DNA of 64,000 nucleotides. It comes from Streptomyces fungicidicus. GTDB taxonomy: Bacteria; Actinomycetota; Actinomycetes; Streptomycetales; Streptomycetaceae. Below, piece after piece: positions 44,625 to 53,615 of the stretch (positions are counted from its first letter, which is position 1; each line of letters begins with the position of its first letter). The stretch lies in the NCBI RefSeq assembly GCF_003665435.1, contig NZ_CP023408.1:558001-622000 (forward strand), read 5' to 3'. The position numbers and the translations under genes are program-made. The notes under the pieces were generated by a model that worked only from the letters and a program-made list of their open reading frames with translations, searched no databases and was not told the origin of the DNA.

Positions 44625-45747
44625 CGGAGCTCTCCTGCCGCCGCGGGCCGGTCACGTCCAGTTCCAGCCGCCGGTACAGGTAGTACGCGGCGCAGGCGCC
44701 CTCGCTGGACACCATGGTCGCCCCCAGCGGCGTGCGCGGGGTGCAGGCCGTCCCGAAGGCCTCGCACTCGTGCGGCTTCAGCAGCCCCTGCAGCACCTCG
44801 CCGCTGCGGCACTCCGCCGGTTCCAGCGTGGCGATGTCCCCGACCTGGAAGCGGTGCTCGGCGTCGTAGTCCCGGTAGCGCGCCGACAGCCGCCAGCCGC
44901 TGTCCGGGATGACGCCGATGCCCCGCCACGCCCGGTCGGTGACCTCGAACACGTCGTCGAGCATGGCCCGCGCGGCCGGGTTGCCCCCGGCCCGTACGGC
45001 GCGCGGATAGGCGTTGTCGACCGTGTGCTCGCCCCGCTCCAGCTGCCGCACGGTACGCCGTACGCCCTCCAGGATGTCCAGCGGCTCGAACCCGGTCACC
45101 ACGATGGGCACCCGGAACCGCTCGGCGAGCGCCGGGTACTCCTCCGTGCCCATCACACTGCACACGTGTCCGGCCGCCAGGAACGCCTGCACCCGGCAGT
45201 CCGGGGACTGCATGATCGCCTCGATCGCCGGGGGCACCCGGACGTGCGAGACCAGCAGACTGAAGTTGCGGATGCCGCGTGCGCGGGCCTGGTGCACCGT
45301 CATCGCGTTGGGCGGCGCGGTGGTCTCGAAGCCGATGCCGAAGAACACCACCTCACGGTCCGGGTTCTCCTCCGCGATCCGCAGCGCGTCCAGCGGTGAG
45401 TACACCACCCGCACGTCACCGCCCTCGCCGCGGACCTGGAACAGGTCCCGGCCCGTGCCCGGCACCCGGAGCATGTCACCGAAGGAGCAGAAGACGACGT
45501 CGGGCCGCGAGGCGATCGCCAGCGCCTTGTCGATCACCTCCAGCGGCGTCACACAGACCGGACAGCCCGGCCCGTGGATCAACTCCACCTCGTCGGGCAG
45601 CAGTTGATCGATGCCGTGCCGGATGATGCTGTGCGTCTGACCGCCGCACACCTCCATCAGCGCCCACGGCCGGGTCACCGTGGCCCTGATGTCGTCGAGC
45701 AGGCGGGCCGCCAGCTCGGGATCCTGGAATTCCTCGACGTACTTCAC
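44617..45747 (-). CDS. hypD: Hydrogenase maturation protein HypD
   Basis: Protein of 376 residues that, with HypC, holds the Fe(CN)2CO precursor and a [4Fe-4S] cluster. Signatures: MEVCGGQTHSIIRHGID, ELIHGPGCPVCVTP, GFETTAP and the late cysteine pattern (CRSGEVLQGLLKPHECEAFG). Start GTG at 45747 overlaps the hypC stop and is preceded by GGGGAGG; a longer reading would extend into hypC. Confidence 0.97.
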   Translation of the reverse strand: MKYVEEFQDPELAARLLDDIRATVTRPWALMEVCGGQTHSIIRHGIDQLLPDEVELIHGPGCPVCVTPLEVIDKALAIASRPDVVFCSFGDMLRVPGTGRDLFQVRGEGGDVRVVYSPLDALRIAEENPDREVVFFGIGFETTAPPNAMTVHQARARGIRNFSLLVSHVRVPPAIEAIMQSPDCRVQAFLAAGHVCSVMGTEEYPALAERFRVPIVVTGFEPLDILEGVRRTVRQLERGEHTVDNAYPRAVRAGGNPAARAMLDDVFEVTDRAWRGIGVIPDSGWRLSARYRDYDAEHRFQVGDIATLEPAECRSGEVLQGLLKPHECEAFGTACTPRTPLGATMVSSEGACAAYYLYRRLELDVTGPRRQESSVV

Positions 45748-46046
45748 CGCCGTACCTCCCCGCTCAGTTCCTCGCCGCCCGCCTGCGCGGCCTGTTCCCA
45801 CGGATCGCCGAACTCCTCCTGGAGCATGCCGAGGCTCTCGAACAGCTCCAGCGTCCGGCGGGCCGACTCCTCGTCCAGCCGCTGCAGGGCGAAGCCGACG
45901 TGCACGATGGCGTACTCACCGACCTGGAGGTCGGGCAGGTACTCCAGGCACACCTCCTTGACCACCCCGCCGAAATCGACGGTGGCCATCCGGGTTCCGT
46001 TCCGTTCCTCGACGCCCAGCACTCTGCCGGGTACCGCCAGACACAT
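45744..46046 (-). CDS. hypC: Hydrogenase maturation chaperone HypC
   Basis: Protein of 100 residues with the invariant N-terminal MCLAVPGRV, whose Cys2 (after Met removal) binds the iron precursor and the hydrogenase large subunit. GEYAIVHVGFALQRLDEE is the second conserved segment. The last 25 residues are extra relative to short HypC proteins. Coupled to hypD by overlap. Confidence 0.97.
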   Translation of the reverse strand: MCLAVPGRVLGVEERNGTRMATVDFGGVVKEVCLEYLPDLQVGEYAIVHVGFALQRLDEESARRTLELFESLGMLQEEFGDPWEQAAQAGGEELSGEVRR

Positions 46047-46088
46047 GCGGATCTCCTCACTCGTCGCGGGCGGGGGCGCCCGCGCCCG

Positions 46089-48467
46089 TCATCGGCTTCC
46101 GGCTCCCGCCCGCCCGGCCACGACCAGCTGGCCGAGGGCGAGCCCGCCGTCGTTCGGCGGGACGTCGCGGTGACGCAGTACGGTGAAACCCGCGGCGCGC
46201 AGCTCACGGGCGCAGGCCGAGGAGAGCAGCGCGTTGGAGAACACACCGCCCGTCAGGGCCACCGTCCGCAGTCCCGCCGCCGCTCGGGCCGCCCCGCACA
46301 CCTCCGTCACCAGCCGGGCGACCGCCAGGTGGAAGCGGGCGGCGATCACGGCCGGGGGAACCCGCCGCCGTACGTCCTCGACGACCGCCGCCAGCAGCGG
46401 TCCCGGCAGCGCGGCCAGCGGTCCCCGCCCGTCCGTGAGACGGAAGGCGTAGCGCGGGTCGGGGGGCTCGCCGTCACCGGCCCGCACCGCCGCCGCCTCC
46501 AGTTCGATCGCGGCCTGCGCCTCGTACCCCGCGTGGTGGCACACCCCCGCCAGGGACGACACCGCGTCGAAGAGACGCCCCATGCTGGAGGTCGGCACAC
46601 AGTTCAGTCCCCGCGTCAGCTGTGCGCGCAGCACGTCGAGTTCGCCCGGCGGGCAGGCGGCGGCGCACGGCAGGTCGGGGTCGAGGGCGAGGCCGGCGGC
46701 GTACAGATGCGCCAGCGCCATCCGGTACGGCCGCCGCACCGCCGCGTCACCGCCGGGCAGCGGCACGTACGCCAGGTGCGCGAACCGCCGGAAACCGTCG
46801 TAGTCCGCGAGCAGGAACTCGCCGCCCCAGACCGCGCCGTCGTCCCCGTGCCCCGTGCCGTCGAGGGCGACCCCGATCACCCGGTCGCCCTCCGGCACCC
46901 CGTTCTCGGCGAGGACGGAGGCGATGTGCGCGTGGTGGTGCTGGACCCGCAGCACGGGACGGTCCCCGGCGTGCCGCCGGGCCCACGCCCCCGACCGGTA
47001 GCCGGGATGGGCGTCGGCGGCCAGCAGCGCCGGCCGCACACCGGTCACGGACTCCAGATGGCGCTCGGCGCGGCCGAACGCCTCCTGCGCCGCGAGGCCG
47101 TCCATGTCGCCGACATGGGCGGACAGCCAGGCCCGGCCGCCCTCCCCGAGACAGAACACGTTCTTCAGGTCGCCGCCGACCGCGAGCGCCGGCACCACCT
47201 CGACCGGCAGGGTGACCGGCAGCGGCACGTAGCCGCGTGAGCGGCGCAGCACCAGCGGCTCGCCGTCGCAGACCCGGACCACCGAGTCGTCGCACGGCAC
47301 CTGGACGGGCCGGTCGTGCGTCAGCCAGCCGTCGGCCAGCCCCGCCAGCCGCTCCAGGGCCTCGTCGTCGTCCGTCACGATGGGCTCCCCGGACACGTTG
47401 CCGCTGGTCATCACCAGCAGCCGGGGTGCGCCCGGCGCCCCCAGCAGCAGATGGTGCACCGGCGTGTACGGCAGCATGACACCCAGGTCGGGGCTGCCCG
47501 GCGCGACGGCGTCGGCGGGGACGGGCGCTCCCGGGGCCGGCCGGACATCCGGACGCCGCCGCATCAGGACCACCGGCCGCACCCGCCCCGTGAGCAGTTC
47601 CCGCTCCGCCGCGCCCATGCGCACCAGATGTCCGACGTCCGCGGCGTCCCGGGCCATGAGCGCGAACGGCTTGTCCCCGCGGGCCTTGCGGCGCCGCAGT
47701 TCGGCCACCACCTGCGGCCGGGTGGCGTCACAGGCCAGGTGATAGCCGCCGAGGCCCTTCACGGCGAGCACACCGCCCGCGGCGAGCAGCGCGACCGCCG
47801 CGCCGACCGGGTCGCCGCCGGGGTCCGTGGACGGGCAGCGGGGCCCCGCGACGAACCGCAGCCGCGGACCGCACGCGGGACAGGCCACGGGCTGCGCGTG
47901 GAAACGGCGGTCGCCGGGGTCCCGGTACTCGCGGTCGCAGTCCGGGCACAGCGGGAACCCGGCCATCGTGGTGTGCTCACGGTCGTAGGGCAGACCGGTG
48001 ACGACGGTGAAGCGCGGCCCGCAGTGCGTGCAGGTGACGAACGGGTGGCGGTGGCGCCGGTCGCCGGGGTCGCCGAGCTCGGCCAGACAGTCGTCGCAGG
48101 TCGCGGTGTCGGGGGCGACGAGCGTGCGCACCGGTCCGTCGGAGCGGGAGGCGACGATGCCGAAGCCGGTCTCCCGTGTGACGGGCAGTTCGCGGGTTTC
48201 CACCGACTCCACCACCGCCAGCGGCGGCGCGTCGGGCGCGACCCGCGCGCAGAACCGGTCGACGGCCGAGGACACCCCCTCGACCTCGACCACCACACCG
48301 TCACCGGTGTTCGTCACATGCCCCGCCAGCCGCAGCTCGCCGGCCAGCCCGTACACGAACGGCCGGAAGCCCACGCCCTGCACCACACCCCGGACGACGA
48401 CCCGGACGCGCCGCACGGGGCCGGCGTCCGGCGGCGGCGCGGGGCGGACGCCGGGAGCGGTGCTCAC
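46089..48467 (-). CDS. hypF: Carbamoyltransferase HypF
   Basis: Protein of 792 residues that makes the carbamoyl group used by HypE. In order: acylphosphatase domain (VRGVVQGVGFRPFVYGLA), two zinc-finger pairs (CDDCLAELGD/CTHCGPRF and CPDCDREYRD/CPACGPRL), a YrdC-like domain (AVKGLGGYHLACDA) and a Kae1-like domain (VQHHHAHIASVLAEN, ALDGTGHGDDGAVWGGEF). All modules are intact. It overlaps hypB by four bases. Confidence 0.97.
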   Translation of the reverse strand: MSTAPGVRPAPPPDAGPVRRVRVVVRGVVQGVGFRPFVYGLAGELRLAGHVTNTGDGVVVEVEGVSSAVDRFCARVAPDAPPLAVVESVETRELPVTRETGFGIVASRSDGPVRTLVAPDTATCDDCLAELGDPGDRRHRHPFVTCTHCGPRFTVVTGLPYDREHTTMAGFPLCPDCDREYRDPGDRRFHAQPVACPACGPRLRFVAGPRCPSTDPGGDPVGAAVALLAAGGVLAVKGLGGYHLACDATRPQVVAELRRRKARGDKPFALMARDAADVGHLVRMGAAERELLTGRVRPVVLMRRRPDVRPAPGAPVPADAVAPGSPDLGVMLPYTPVHHLLLGAPGAPRLLVMTSGNVSGEPIVTDDDEALERLAGLADGWLTHDRPVQVPCDDSVVRVCDGEPLVLRRSRGYVPLPVTLPVEVVPALAVGGDLKNVFCLGEGGRAWLSAHVGDMDGLAAQEAFGRAERHLESVTGVRPALLAADAHPGYRSGAWARRHAGDRPVLRVQHHHAHIASVLAENGVPEGDRVIGVALDGTGHGDDGAVWGGEFLLADYDGFRRFAHLAYVPLPGGDAAVRRPYRMALAHLYAAGLALDPDLPCAAACPPGELDVLRAQLTRGLNCVPTSSMGRLFDAVSSLAGVCHHAGYEAQAAIELEAAAVRAGDGEPPDPRYAFRLTDGRGPLAALPGPLLAAVVEDVRRRVPPAVIAARFHLAVARLVTEVCGAARAAAGLRTVALTGGVFSNALLSSACARELRAAGFTVLRHRDVPPNDGGLALGQLVVAGRAGAGSR

Positions 48468-49159
48468 GCCCGGGCCCGCGCCATCACCGGCGCGTGGACT
48501 GTCTCCCCGTCGGCCGCCCCGAGCGCCCGGTCCACCAGGACTCCGGCGCCCTCACCGGTCCGCACCGACGTCAGCACCACCTCCACACCGGGGTTGACCC
48601 GCTCCACATGGGCGCGGAAGGCGGCCTCGTCGAACGCGGCCGGACCGGCCAGGTCGGACTTGGTGACGACCACCAGCTGGGCCGTCCCGTAAGCGGTGGG
48701 GTACTTGAGCGGTTTGTCCTCGCCCTCCGTGACCGAGGCCAGGACGACCCGCAGCGACTCGCCCAGGTCGTAGGCGGCCGGGCACACCAGGTTGCCCACG
48801 TTCTCCACGAACAGCAGCCGGGTGGCGCCGGGCAGCCAGTCGTGCAGGTGCCCGGCGAGCATGTCCGCCTCCAGATGGCACAGCCCGTCGGTGAGCACCT
48901 GCTTGACCGGGACGCCCGAACGGGCCAGCCGGGTGGCGTCGTTCTCGGTGGCGAGGTCCGCGGTGAGGGCCGCGGTCGCCACGCCGCGTTCCCGCGCCAG
49001 CAGCAGCTCACGCTCCAGCAGGGCCGTCTTGCCGCTGCCGGGGCTCGACAGGAGGTTGATCACCGTCGTCCCGCGGGCGGTGAGTTCGGTGCGCAGGACG
49101 TCTGCCGCCCTCGTGTTCTTGGCGAGCACGGCCTGCCGGAGGTCGACGGTGCGGCACAT
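48464..49159 (-). CDS. hypB: Hydrogenase nickel incorporation GTPase HypB
   Basis: GTPase of 231 residues that drives nickel insertion with HypA. P-loop SSPGSGKTALLE, the metal-site segment DGLCHLEADML, and VVVTKSDLAGPAAFD for guanine recognition. There is no N-terminal histidine-rich nickel-storage stretch, so it is the non-storing type. The start ATG (MCRTVDLRQAVL) follows the hypA stop by 2 bases; an upstream reading overlaps hypA and is rejected. Confidence 0.96.
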   Translation of the reverse strand: MCRTVDLRQAVLAKNTRAADVLRTELTARGTTVINLLSSPGSGKTALLERELLLARERGVATAALTADLATENDATRLARSGVPVKQVLTDGLCHLEADMLAGHLHDWLPGATRLLFVENVGNLVCPAAYDLGESLRVVLASVTEGEDKPLKYPTAYGTAQLVVVTKSDLAGPAAFDEAAFRAHVERVNPGVEVVLTSVRTGEGAGVLVDRALGAADGETVHAPVMARARA

Positions 49160-49161
49160 GG

Positions 49162-49557
49162 TCAGCTCTCCTCGGGTTGCGGTACCGGAGTGGGGTCGGG
49201 TGCGTTTGGGGGCGCGGACCAGTGCACCTCCGAGATCCGCAGTTCGCGGCCGGAGAGCAGTTCGGTGGCGCCCCCGCGGCAGGCCGCGCAGATCATGTCC
49301 GGCGGCATCCCGGTGTCCCAGGCGCGCCCGCACGGTGCGCAGCGGGCCCGGGCGGGCACGGAACGGGTGACGAGCTCGGCGCCCTCCAGCAGCGTCCCGG
49401 CGCAGGCGAGTCCGAAGCAGAAGGAGAGCGAGTCGGGCACGACCCCGGCCAGTTCACCGATGTCGACCGCGACCCGCCGCACCCCGGGCGCGCCGCCGGA
49501 CCGCGCGGCCCGCTCCACCTGGTCGACGACCGACAGGGCGACGGACATCTCGTGCAT
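49162..49557 (-). CDS. hypA: Hydrogenase nickel chaperone HypA
   Basis: Protein of 131 residues. MHEMSVALSVVDQV gives the nickel-binding His2, and the zinc site is formed by CAPC and CAAC. A Pro-rich C-terminal tail is extra. First gene of hypABFCDE; a palindromic hairpin and about 100 bases separate it from the hhy genes, so it may have its own promoter. Confidence 0.96.
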   Translation of the reverse strand: MHEMSVALSVVDQVERAARSGGAPGVRRVAVDIGELAGVVPDSLSFCFGLACAGTLLEGAELVTRSVPARARCAPCGRAWDTGMPPDMICAACRGGATELLSGRELRISEVHWSAPPNAPDPTPVPQPEES

Positions 49558-49622
49558 CGCCGCTCCGTCCTGGGCCGGGGGTGGGGTTCGCTGCCATTAG
49601 AGGCGCGGCCGGAGCGGCCGGC

Positions 49623-49640
49623 GGCCCGGCGCGCCGGGCC
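49623..49640. terminator. Palindromic hairpin between the hhy and hyp gene groups
   Basis: Perfect 18-base palindrome (arm GGCCCGGCG) directly after the 38-residue protein gene and before hypA. It may end or attenuate the hhy transcript. Confidence 0.6.
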
Positions 49641-49660
49641 CGTAGCCCGATCGGCGGGCG

Positions 49661-49777
49661 TCACATGCTGCGGATGCGCAGGTAACGCCGTACGTCCGGC
49701 CAGACGTTCGCGGCGACCGCCACCAGTGCGGACATCGTGAGGACGGCGGCGGCGCCGCCGATGAGGCGCTTGCTCAT
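49661..49777 (-). CDS. 38-residue membrane microprotein (DUF6893-like)
   Basis: Tiny protein of 38 residues: a basic start (MSKRLIGG), one membrane helix (AAAVLTMSALVAVAANVW) and a basic C-terminus (PDVRRYLRIRSM). Its ATG overlaps the stop of the maturation protease gene, which is strong evidence that it is translated. It resembles the small DUF6893 proteins of actinobacteria. A role as a membrane anchor or assembly factor of the hydrogenase is inference. Confidence 0.8.
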   Translation of the reverse strand: MSKRLIGGAAAVLTMSALVAVAANVWPDVRRYLRIRSM

Positions 49778-50337
49778 GGTGCTCTCCGAAGGGGTGGGAG
49801 TGAGGTGTGGCCGGGCCGGGCGACGGCTTCGCCGCCGACCGCTTCGCCGAGCAGTTCGCGGACCAGGCGGACCGCCCCGGGTACCGCCGCGGCCACCGGC
49901 GGGCTGAGGCCGATGCCCTCCTCGACGGTGGCGGGTTCGCAGCCCACGACCAGCGTGCGCCGCGGCGGCACCGCGCCGGTGCCCGCGCACAGGGTGTCGA
50001 GCAGGGCGAGCACCGCGTCGGGCGACATGCGGTGGCCGTCCAGGGCGACGGCGTCCGGTGGCCGCCGGCTGCCGGGCTCCGCCGCGTCGATCACGTACAG
50101 GGTGCCCGGCTCCGCGCCCCGCGCCGTCGCGTCCAGGACGACGAGCGTGTCGTAGCCGTCGAGGAGCTGGTAGGCCAGATGGACGCCGCGGATGCCGATG
50201 TCGGCGACCTCGACAGCCTCCGGAAGCGCCTCCCCGGCCAGCGCGCGGGCGGCCTCGACGCCGAAGCCGTCGTCGCCGAGGAAGATGTTGCCGACCCCGG
50301 CGACCAGGGTGCGCGGGAGCGCGGCGCCGCTGGTCAC
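49774..50337 (-). CDS. Hydrogenase maturation endopeptidase
   Basis: Protein of 187 residues of the HyaD/HycI family that trims the C-terminus of the large subunit once nickel is in place. GVGNIFLGDDGFGVEAARAL contains the conserved Glu/Asp metal ligand region; a later Asp (VVLDATARGAEPG) and the His in LDGHRMSPD fit the other ligands. Start GTG overlaps the preceding stop (GTGA). The matching substrate is the large subunit encoded in the same operon. Confidence 0.93.
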   Translation of the reverse strand: MTSGAALPRTLVAGVGNIFLGDDGFGVEAARALAGEALPEAVEVADIGIRGVHLAYQLLDGYDTLVVLDATARGAEPGTLYVIDAAEPGSRRPPDAVALDGHRMSPDAVLALLDTLCAGTGAVPPRRTLVVGCEPATVEEGIGLSPPVAAAVPGAVRLVRELLGEAVGGEAVARPGHTSLPPLRRAP

Positions 50338-51743
50338 AGCGCCTCCACGTCGATCTCGTCGGGCTGGAAGTAGAGGTAGCGGCCCTGTTCCCGGCGGATG
50401 TCGGCGCCCGGGTCGTCGTCGACGGTGACCGCGAGGTGCACGCCCCCGTCGACGTCGTGGAGGACCGCCTCCACCTGTGCGCGCCGCCCGGCGAGGAACA
50501 GGTCCTGGGCGTCGGTGTGCCGCAGCCCGGGCCGCAGGACGACCCGGCTGCCCGCCCGCACCTCCCGCCCGTCGACCAGGACGTGGTCGTGGGCCGGGTC
50601 CACCGAGGCGTCCGCGCCCGGATCCCACCAGGGCGCGTCGGGCCGGAGGGGGCCTCCCCGCGCGTCACCGGGCACCGCGGGAGCGGGCGCGGTCACCTCG
50701 CGCAGGCCGCGGACCGCGCCGTGCAGCCGCTCCAGCACCTCGGCCGGCATCGACTCGGTGAGGTCGATCACCGCCGCCGCCCGGTCGTCCGTGCCCCTCG
50801 CCTCGCGCTTCTCCTCGTCCGTGAGGGCCGCGGTGCGCAGGGCGAGGATCTCGTCGATCTCCGTGGCGTCGTACAGGGCGCCCGGGCTCTCCGGGGCGAT
50901 GGCCGGATGGTCCTCCAGGATGATCGGGGAGGAGAGCACCAGGTCCCGGGAGTCCGGCTCGCCGGCCAGCACGGGCCAGGTGTGCAGATTGCGGCAGGCG
51001 GCGGTGGGGCCCTTCGCCCACTCCGGAGGGTCCGTCAGGGACAGGAAGCGTCCGGCGTCCAGGTGCAGCAGCGTGTGCGTGGCGACCAGGGAGCGGGAGA
51101 GCGCCTCGTCGCGGCCGGAGCCCTCGCCGGGCAGCCACTCCCCGGTGTTCTCCACCACCACGCTCAGCCGCTGTGTGGCGTACGGGCCGTCCAGCGGGCT
51201 CGCCGACAGGCGCACGACGCCGTCCAGCGCCTCCCGGCGCCGTACCAGCCGGCCGACGGGCGCCCCGCCGTCGTCCGTGACCGGCTCGGTCTCCTCGCCC
51301 GCGGGCCGGCCGAAGCGGACCACGGTGCCGGCGTCCGCCAGTTCCTCCACCGGGACGGTGAGGCGGATCCGTTCTTCCCGGCCCTCGTCCCACGGCACGA
51401 TCACCCGGTCCGCGAGGCGCAGTTCGCCGACGGTCCGGAAACCGCCGTCCGGCAGGACCCGCTGCACCGTACGCCGCTGGGCGTGCAGGAAGCGCACCTC
51501 GACCGAGAGGGTGGCGCCCCGGCGGGGCTCCATCAGCAGCTCGGTGCGCTGGACGTCGTGCTCCGCGGCCGTCGCCGTCCAGGCCGGGGGCACCAGCACC
51601 CCGAACTGCCAGCGCAGCCGGTTCTTGGCGGCCGACGCGCGGTACGGGTAGAGCACGTACCCCTCGAACAGCACGGCGTCGGCGACGTGCCGGGCCACCG
51701 CCAGGCGGGCCTCGGCCCCGGAGGTGAACGTCGTCGTGGTCAT
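50334..51743 (-). CDS. Hydrogenase-locus protein of unknown function (469 residues)
   Basis: Soluble protein of 469 residues with no signal peptide or membrane segment. The first half is strand-rich (AVLFEGYVLYPYRASAAKNR, WQFGVLVPPAW, LSVEVRFLHAQRR) and begins like other hydrogenase-locus proteins that I know only as uncharacterised. The middle contains LSSPIILEDHPAIAPESPG and the C-terminus VDGREVRAGSRVVLRPG with an acidic, Asp-rich end. No cofactor motif is recognised. Overlaps at both ends (GTGA) place it firmly in the hhy operon. Possibly a structural or maturation factor. Confidence 0.85.
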   Translation of the reverse strand: MTTTTFTSGAEARLAVARHVADAVLFEGYVLYPYRASAAKNRLRWQFGVLVPPAWTATAAEHDVQRTELLMEPRRGATLSVEVRFLHAQRRTVQRVLPDGGFRTVGELRLADRVIVPWDEGREERIRLTVPVEELADAGTVVRFGRPAGEETEPVTDDGGAPVGRLVRRREALDGVVRLSASPLDGPYATQRLSVVVENTGEWLPGEGSGRDEALSRSLVATHTLLHLDAGRFLSLTDPPEWAKGPTAACRNLHTWPVLAGEPDSRDLVLSSPIILEDHPAIAPESPGALYDATEIDEILALRTAALTDEEKREARGTDDRAAAVIDLTESMPAEVLERLHGAVRGLREVTAPAPAVPGDARGGPLRPDAPWWDPGADASVDPAHDHVLVDGREVRAGSRVVLRPGLRHTDAQDLFLAGRRAQVEAVLHDVDGGVHLAVTVDDDPGADIRREQGRYLYFQPDEIDVEAL

Positions 51744-52378
51744 CGTGTCCTCTCACCCGCCGCGTCCAGCAGCCGGCCGACGGTCTCCTGCCACGACGGC
51801 AGCGCCTCGCGGGACCGGTAGGCGAGCAGCGCGTCCATGGCGTCCCTCGGCAGCCGGATCCAGCCCGAGCCGGGGAAGTGCTGGTCGACCATCTCCCGCC
51901 AGGTCTTCACCGGCATCCGGAACACGGCCTCCTTGTCCCAGGGGACCGGCTCGACCCGGAATCCGCCGGCTCCGGTGAAGGCGGTGCCGGAGAACAGCAT
52001 CCGCAGCGGCACCTCCCCGTCCGCCAGGGCGTGGAAGTAGCGGGAGGAGGCGATGTCCATGTCGTAGGTGCAGGGCACCACCACATCGGCCTCGGTCTCG
52101 CCGGTGAACCCCCGCACCATCACCGGGACCTGGGCGAACTCCAGGGGGTTGAGGGTGCTGCCCCAGCGGGACCGCTCCCCGAACAGGTCGGTGAGGGCCG
52201 CGGCCTCGGCGCCGTCGTACCCCCGGCGGGCGGGCTCGATACGGAGCTGGCAGCGCAGCGCCAGCGCGTGCACCCGGGCCTTCGGGGAGGCGGTCACGCG
52301 CAGCCGGAACACCAGCGTCGGACCCGCCGCGTACGGGTCGGCGCGCACCCCGGTGCACGCGAAGCCGAACTCGGTCAC
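51740..52378 (-). CDS. DUF6084-like hydrogenase-locus protein
   Basis: Soluble protein of 212 residues, strand-rich (FRLRVTASPKARVHALALRC, VVVPCTYDMDIASSRYFHAL, PLRMLFSGTAFTG). It matches my memory of the DUF6084 family found in actinobacterial hydrogenase operons. No catalytic motif visible. Start GTG overlaps the DUF5947-like stop and its own stop overlaps the next gene, so all are translationally coupled. Confidence 0.8.
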   Translation of the reverse strand: MTEFGFACTGVRADPYAAGPTLVFRLRVTASPKARVHALALRCQLRIEPARRGYDGAEAAALTDLFGERSRWGSTLNPLEFAQVPVMVRGFTGETEADVVVPCTYDMDIASSRYFHALADGEVPLRMLFSGTAFTGAGGFRVEPVPWDKEAVFRMPVKTWREMVDQHFPGSGWIRLPRDAMDALLAYRSREALPSWQETVGRLLDAAGERTR

Positions 52379-53037
52379 GGCCGGCCCCCGTGGATGTCCC
52401 GGGCCCGCTCGCGCACCTGGGCGAAGAAGGCCGTCAGATCGGCGCGCGCCTCGGCGCCCCCGTCGAACCCCTGCCAGCGCAGTCGCATACGGCCCACCAG
52501 TTCGTAGCAGATGTCGATCGGTACCAAGTGGCACTCCACGCCGCCCTCGTGGCGGCGCAGCAGCAGCGCCTCCACATCGGGTTCGAGGAGCCCGGCCAGC
52601 GGGGTGGCGTCCAGGACGGACTGCCAGGACTCCGCCTCCAGTTCGCTCTCGGTCGCTCCGGCCGGGCTCGGATACAGCGCGACCAGCCGGCCGAGGGCGG
52701 AGTTGCGGAAGAAGAAGGCGACGCCGACGGGGATGCGCAGCCGCTCCCAGGCCGCCTCGTCGAGGCCGTGCGCGGAGTCGCTCAGACAGCGGCCGGGCAC
52801 GGTGCGGAACCGGCCCGTGTCCCCGCCCTGCCCGGTGAGGAGCTGTGCGCAGGGGTCGCAGGCGCAGGCCAGCGCGCGGTTCTCGGTGTCGACGAGATGC
52901 CGGTGACCGGGGTCGGGCAGCGCGGCCGCGCACAGCTCGCACCGTTCCTCGCGGGCCGGCCGGGGCCCGGTGAACCGGGACAGGCCCCGGCGCACCGGGG
53001 CTCGCCGGGTGTCCGGTCCCGGCGGGTGGGCGCTCAT
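52375..53037 (-). CDS. DUF5947-like hydrogenase-locus protein with a Cys4 site
   Basis: Soluble protein of 220 residues. Near the N-terminus CELCAAAL and CACDPCAQLL provide CxxC pairs flanking a conserved His (GHRHLVDTENR), which suggests a zinc or rubredoxin-type iron site. The rest is VGVAFFFRNSALGRLVALYP followed by an alpha/beta region ending WQGFDGGAEA. It matches DUF5947 of actinobacterial hydrogenase loci. Start ATG overlaps the NifU-like stop; a longer reading into that gene is rejected. Confidence 0.82.
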   Translation of the reverse strand: MSAHPPGPDTRRAPVRRGLSRFTGPRPAREERCELCAAALPDPGHRHLVDTENRALACACDPCAQLLTGQGGDTGRFRTVPGRCLSDSAHGLDEAAWERLRIPVGVAFFFRNSALGRLVALYPSPAGATESELEAESWQSVLDATPLAGLLEPDVEALLLRRHEGGVECHLVPIDICYELVGRMRLRWQGFDGGAEARADLTAFFAQVRERARDIHGGRP

Positions 53038-53615
53038 GGCGCCGTGGTGGCCGGCGGGCGGCCGTCCGGCGCGGACGGGGACGCTCCGGGCGGGCCGGAG
53101 CCGATCTGGAGCAGCACCGGCCCGGGGGCGTCCGCCTCCACCGTCACGGCCGCCACCTCGGGCGCGAGACACGCCAGCGTGTCACGTGCCGCCTGCTCGA
53201 CGGCCTCCCGGGAGTCACCGCAGCCGCAGCCCCCCGAGCCGAGGAGCCGCAGCCGCAACTCGCCCGTGGCCGGGTCGAATCCGGTGCTCTCCACGGACTG
53301 CGGGAGGGCGTCGAGGGCGTGGGCGATCCGGGCCGGGACGTCCTCCGGGTGCAGTCCGTGCAGCACCAGCAGGCCGCCGACCAGTTCGTCACGGAGCAGC
53401 GCTGCCACGGCCTCGCGGGCCGGCCGGTCCGGGCCGTGCCTGAGCAGATCCATGGCACGGGCGAAGGCGGCGCCGTAGAACTCCATGAGCACGCGCACGA
53501 GTTCCTCGGCGGACTCGCACGCCGCGCGGTCGCCGGCGGAGGCGATCCGGTCGAGGACCTCCTCGACCATCCGGCCCGCCGTCTCCGCGTTCGGCCCGGC
53601 GCCCCTGCCGCTCAT
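53034..53615 (-). CDS. NifU-C-like protein of the hydrogenase operon
   Basis: Protein of 193 residues. A helical N-terminal half (about 1-100) is followed by a NifU C-terminal-like domain whose cysteine loop reads GSGGCGCGDSREAVEQAA, close to but not the same as the canonical CxxC site. It lies directly after the large-subunit gene and overlaps it. Similar NifU-like proteins accompany group 1h hydrogenases. A role in iron-sulfur delivery or electron transfer is inferred. Confidence 0.84.
   Translation of the reverse strand: MSGRGAGPNAETAGRMVEEVLDRIASAGDRAACESAEELVRVLMEFYGAAFARAMDLLRHGPDRPAREAVAALLRDELVGGLLVLHGLHPEDVPARIAHALDALPQSVESTGFDPATGELRLRLLGSGGCGCGDSREAVEQAARDTLACLAPEVAAVTVEADAPGPVLLQIGSGPPGASPSAPDGRPPATTAP

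Noticed and set aside
45748..45801. Longer HypD start inside hypC
   Set aside because: The GTG at 45747 has a strong GGGGAGG site and matches the normal HypD N-terminus.
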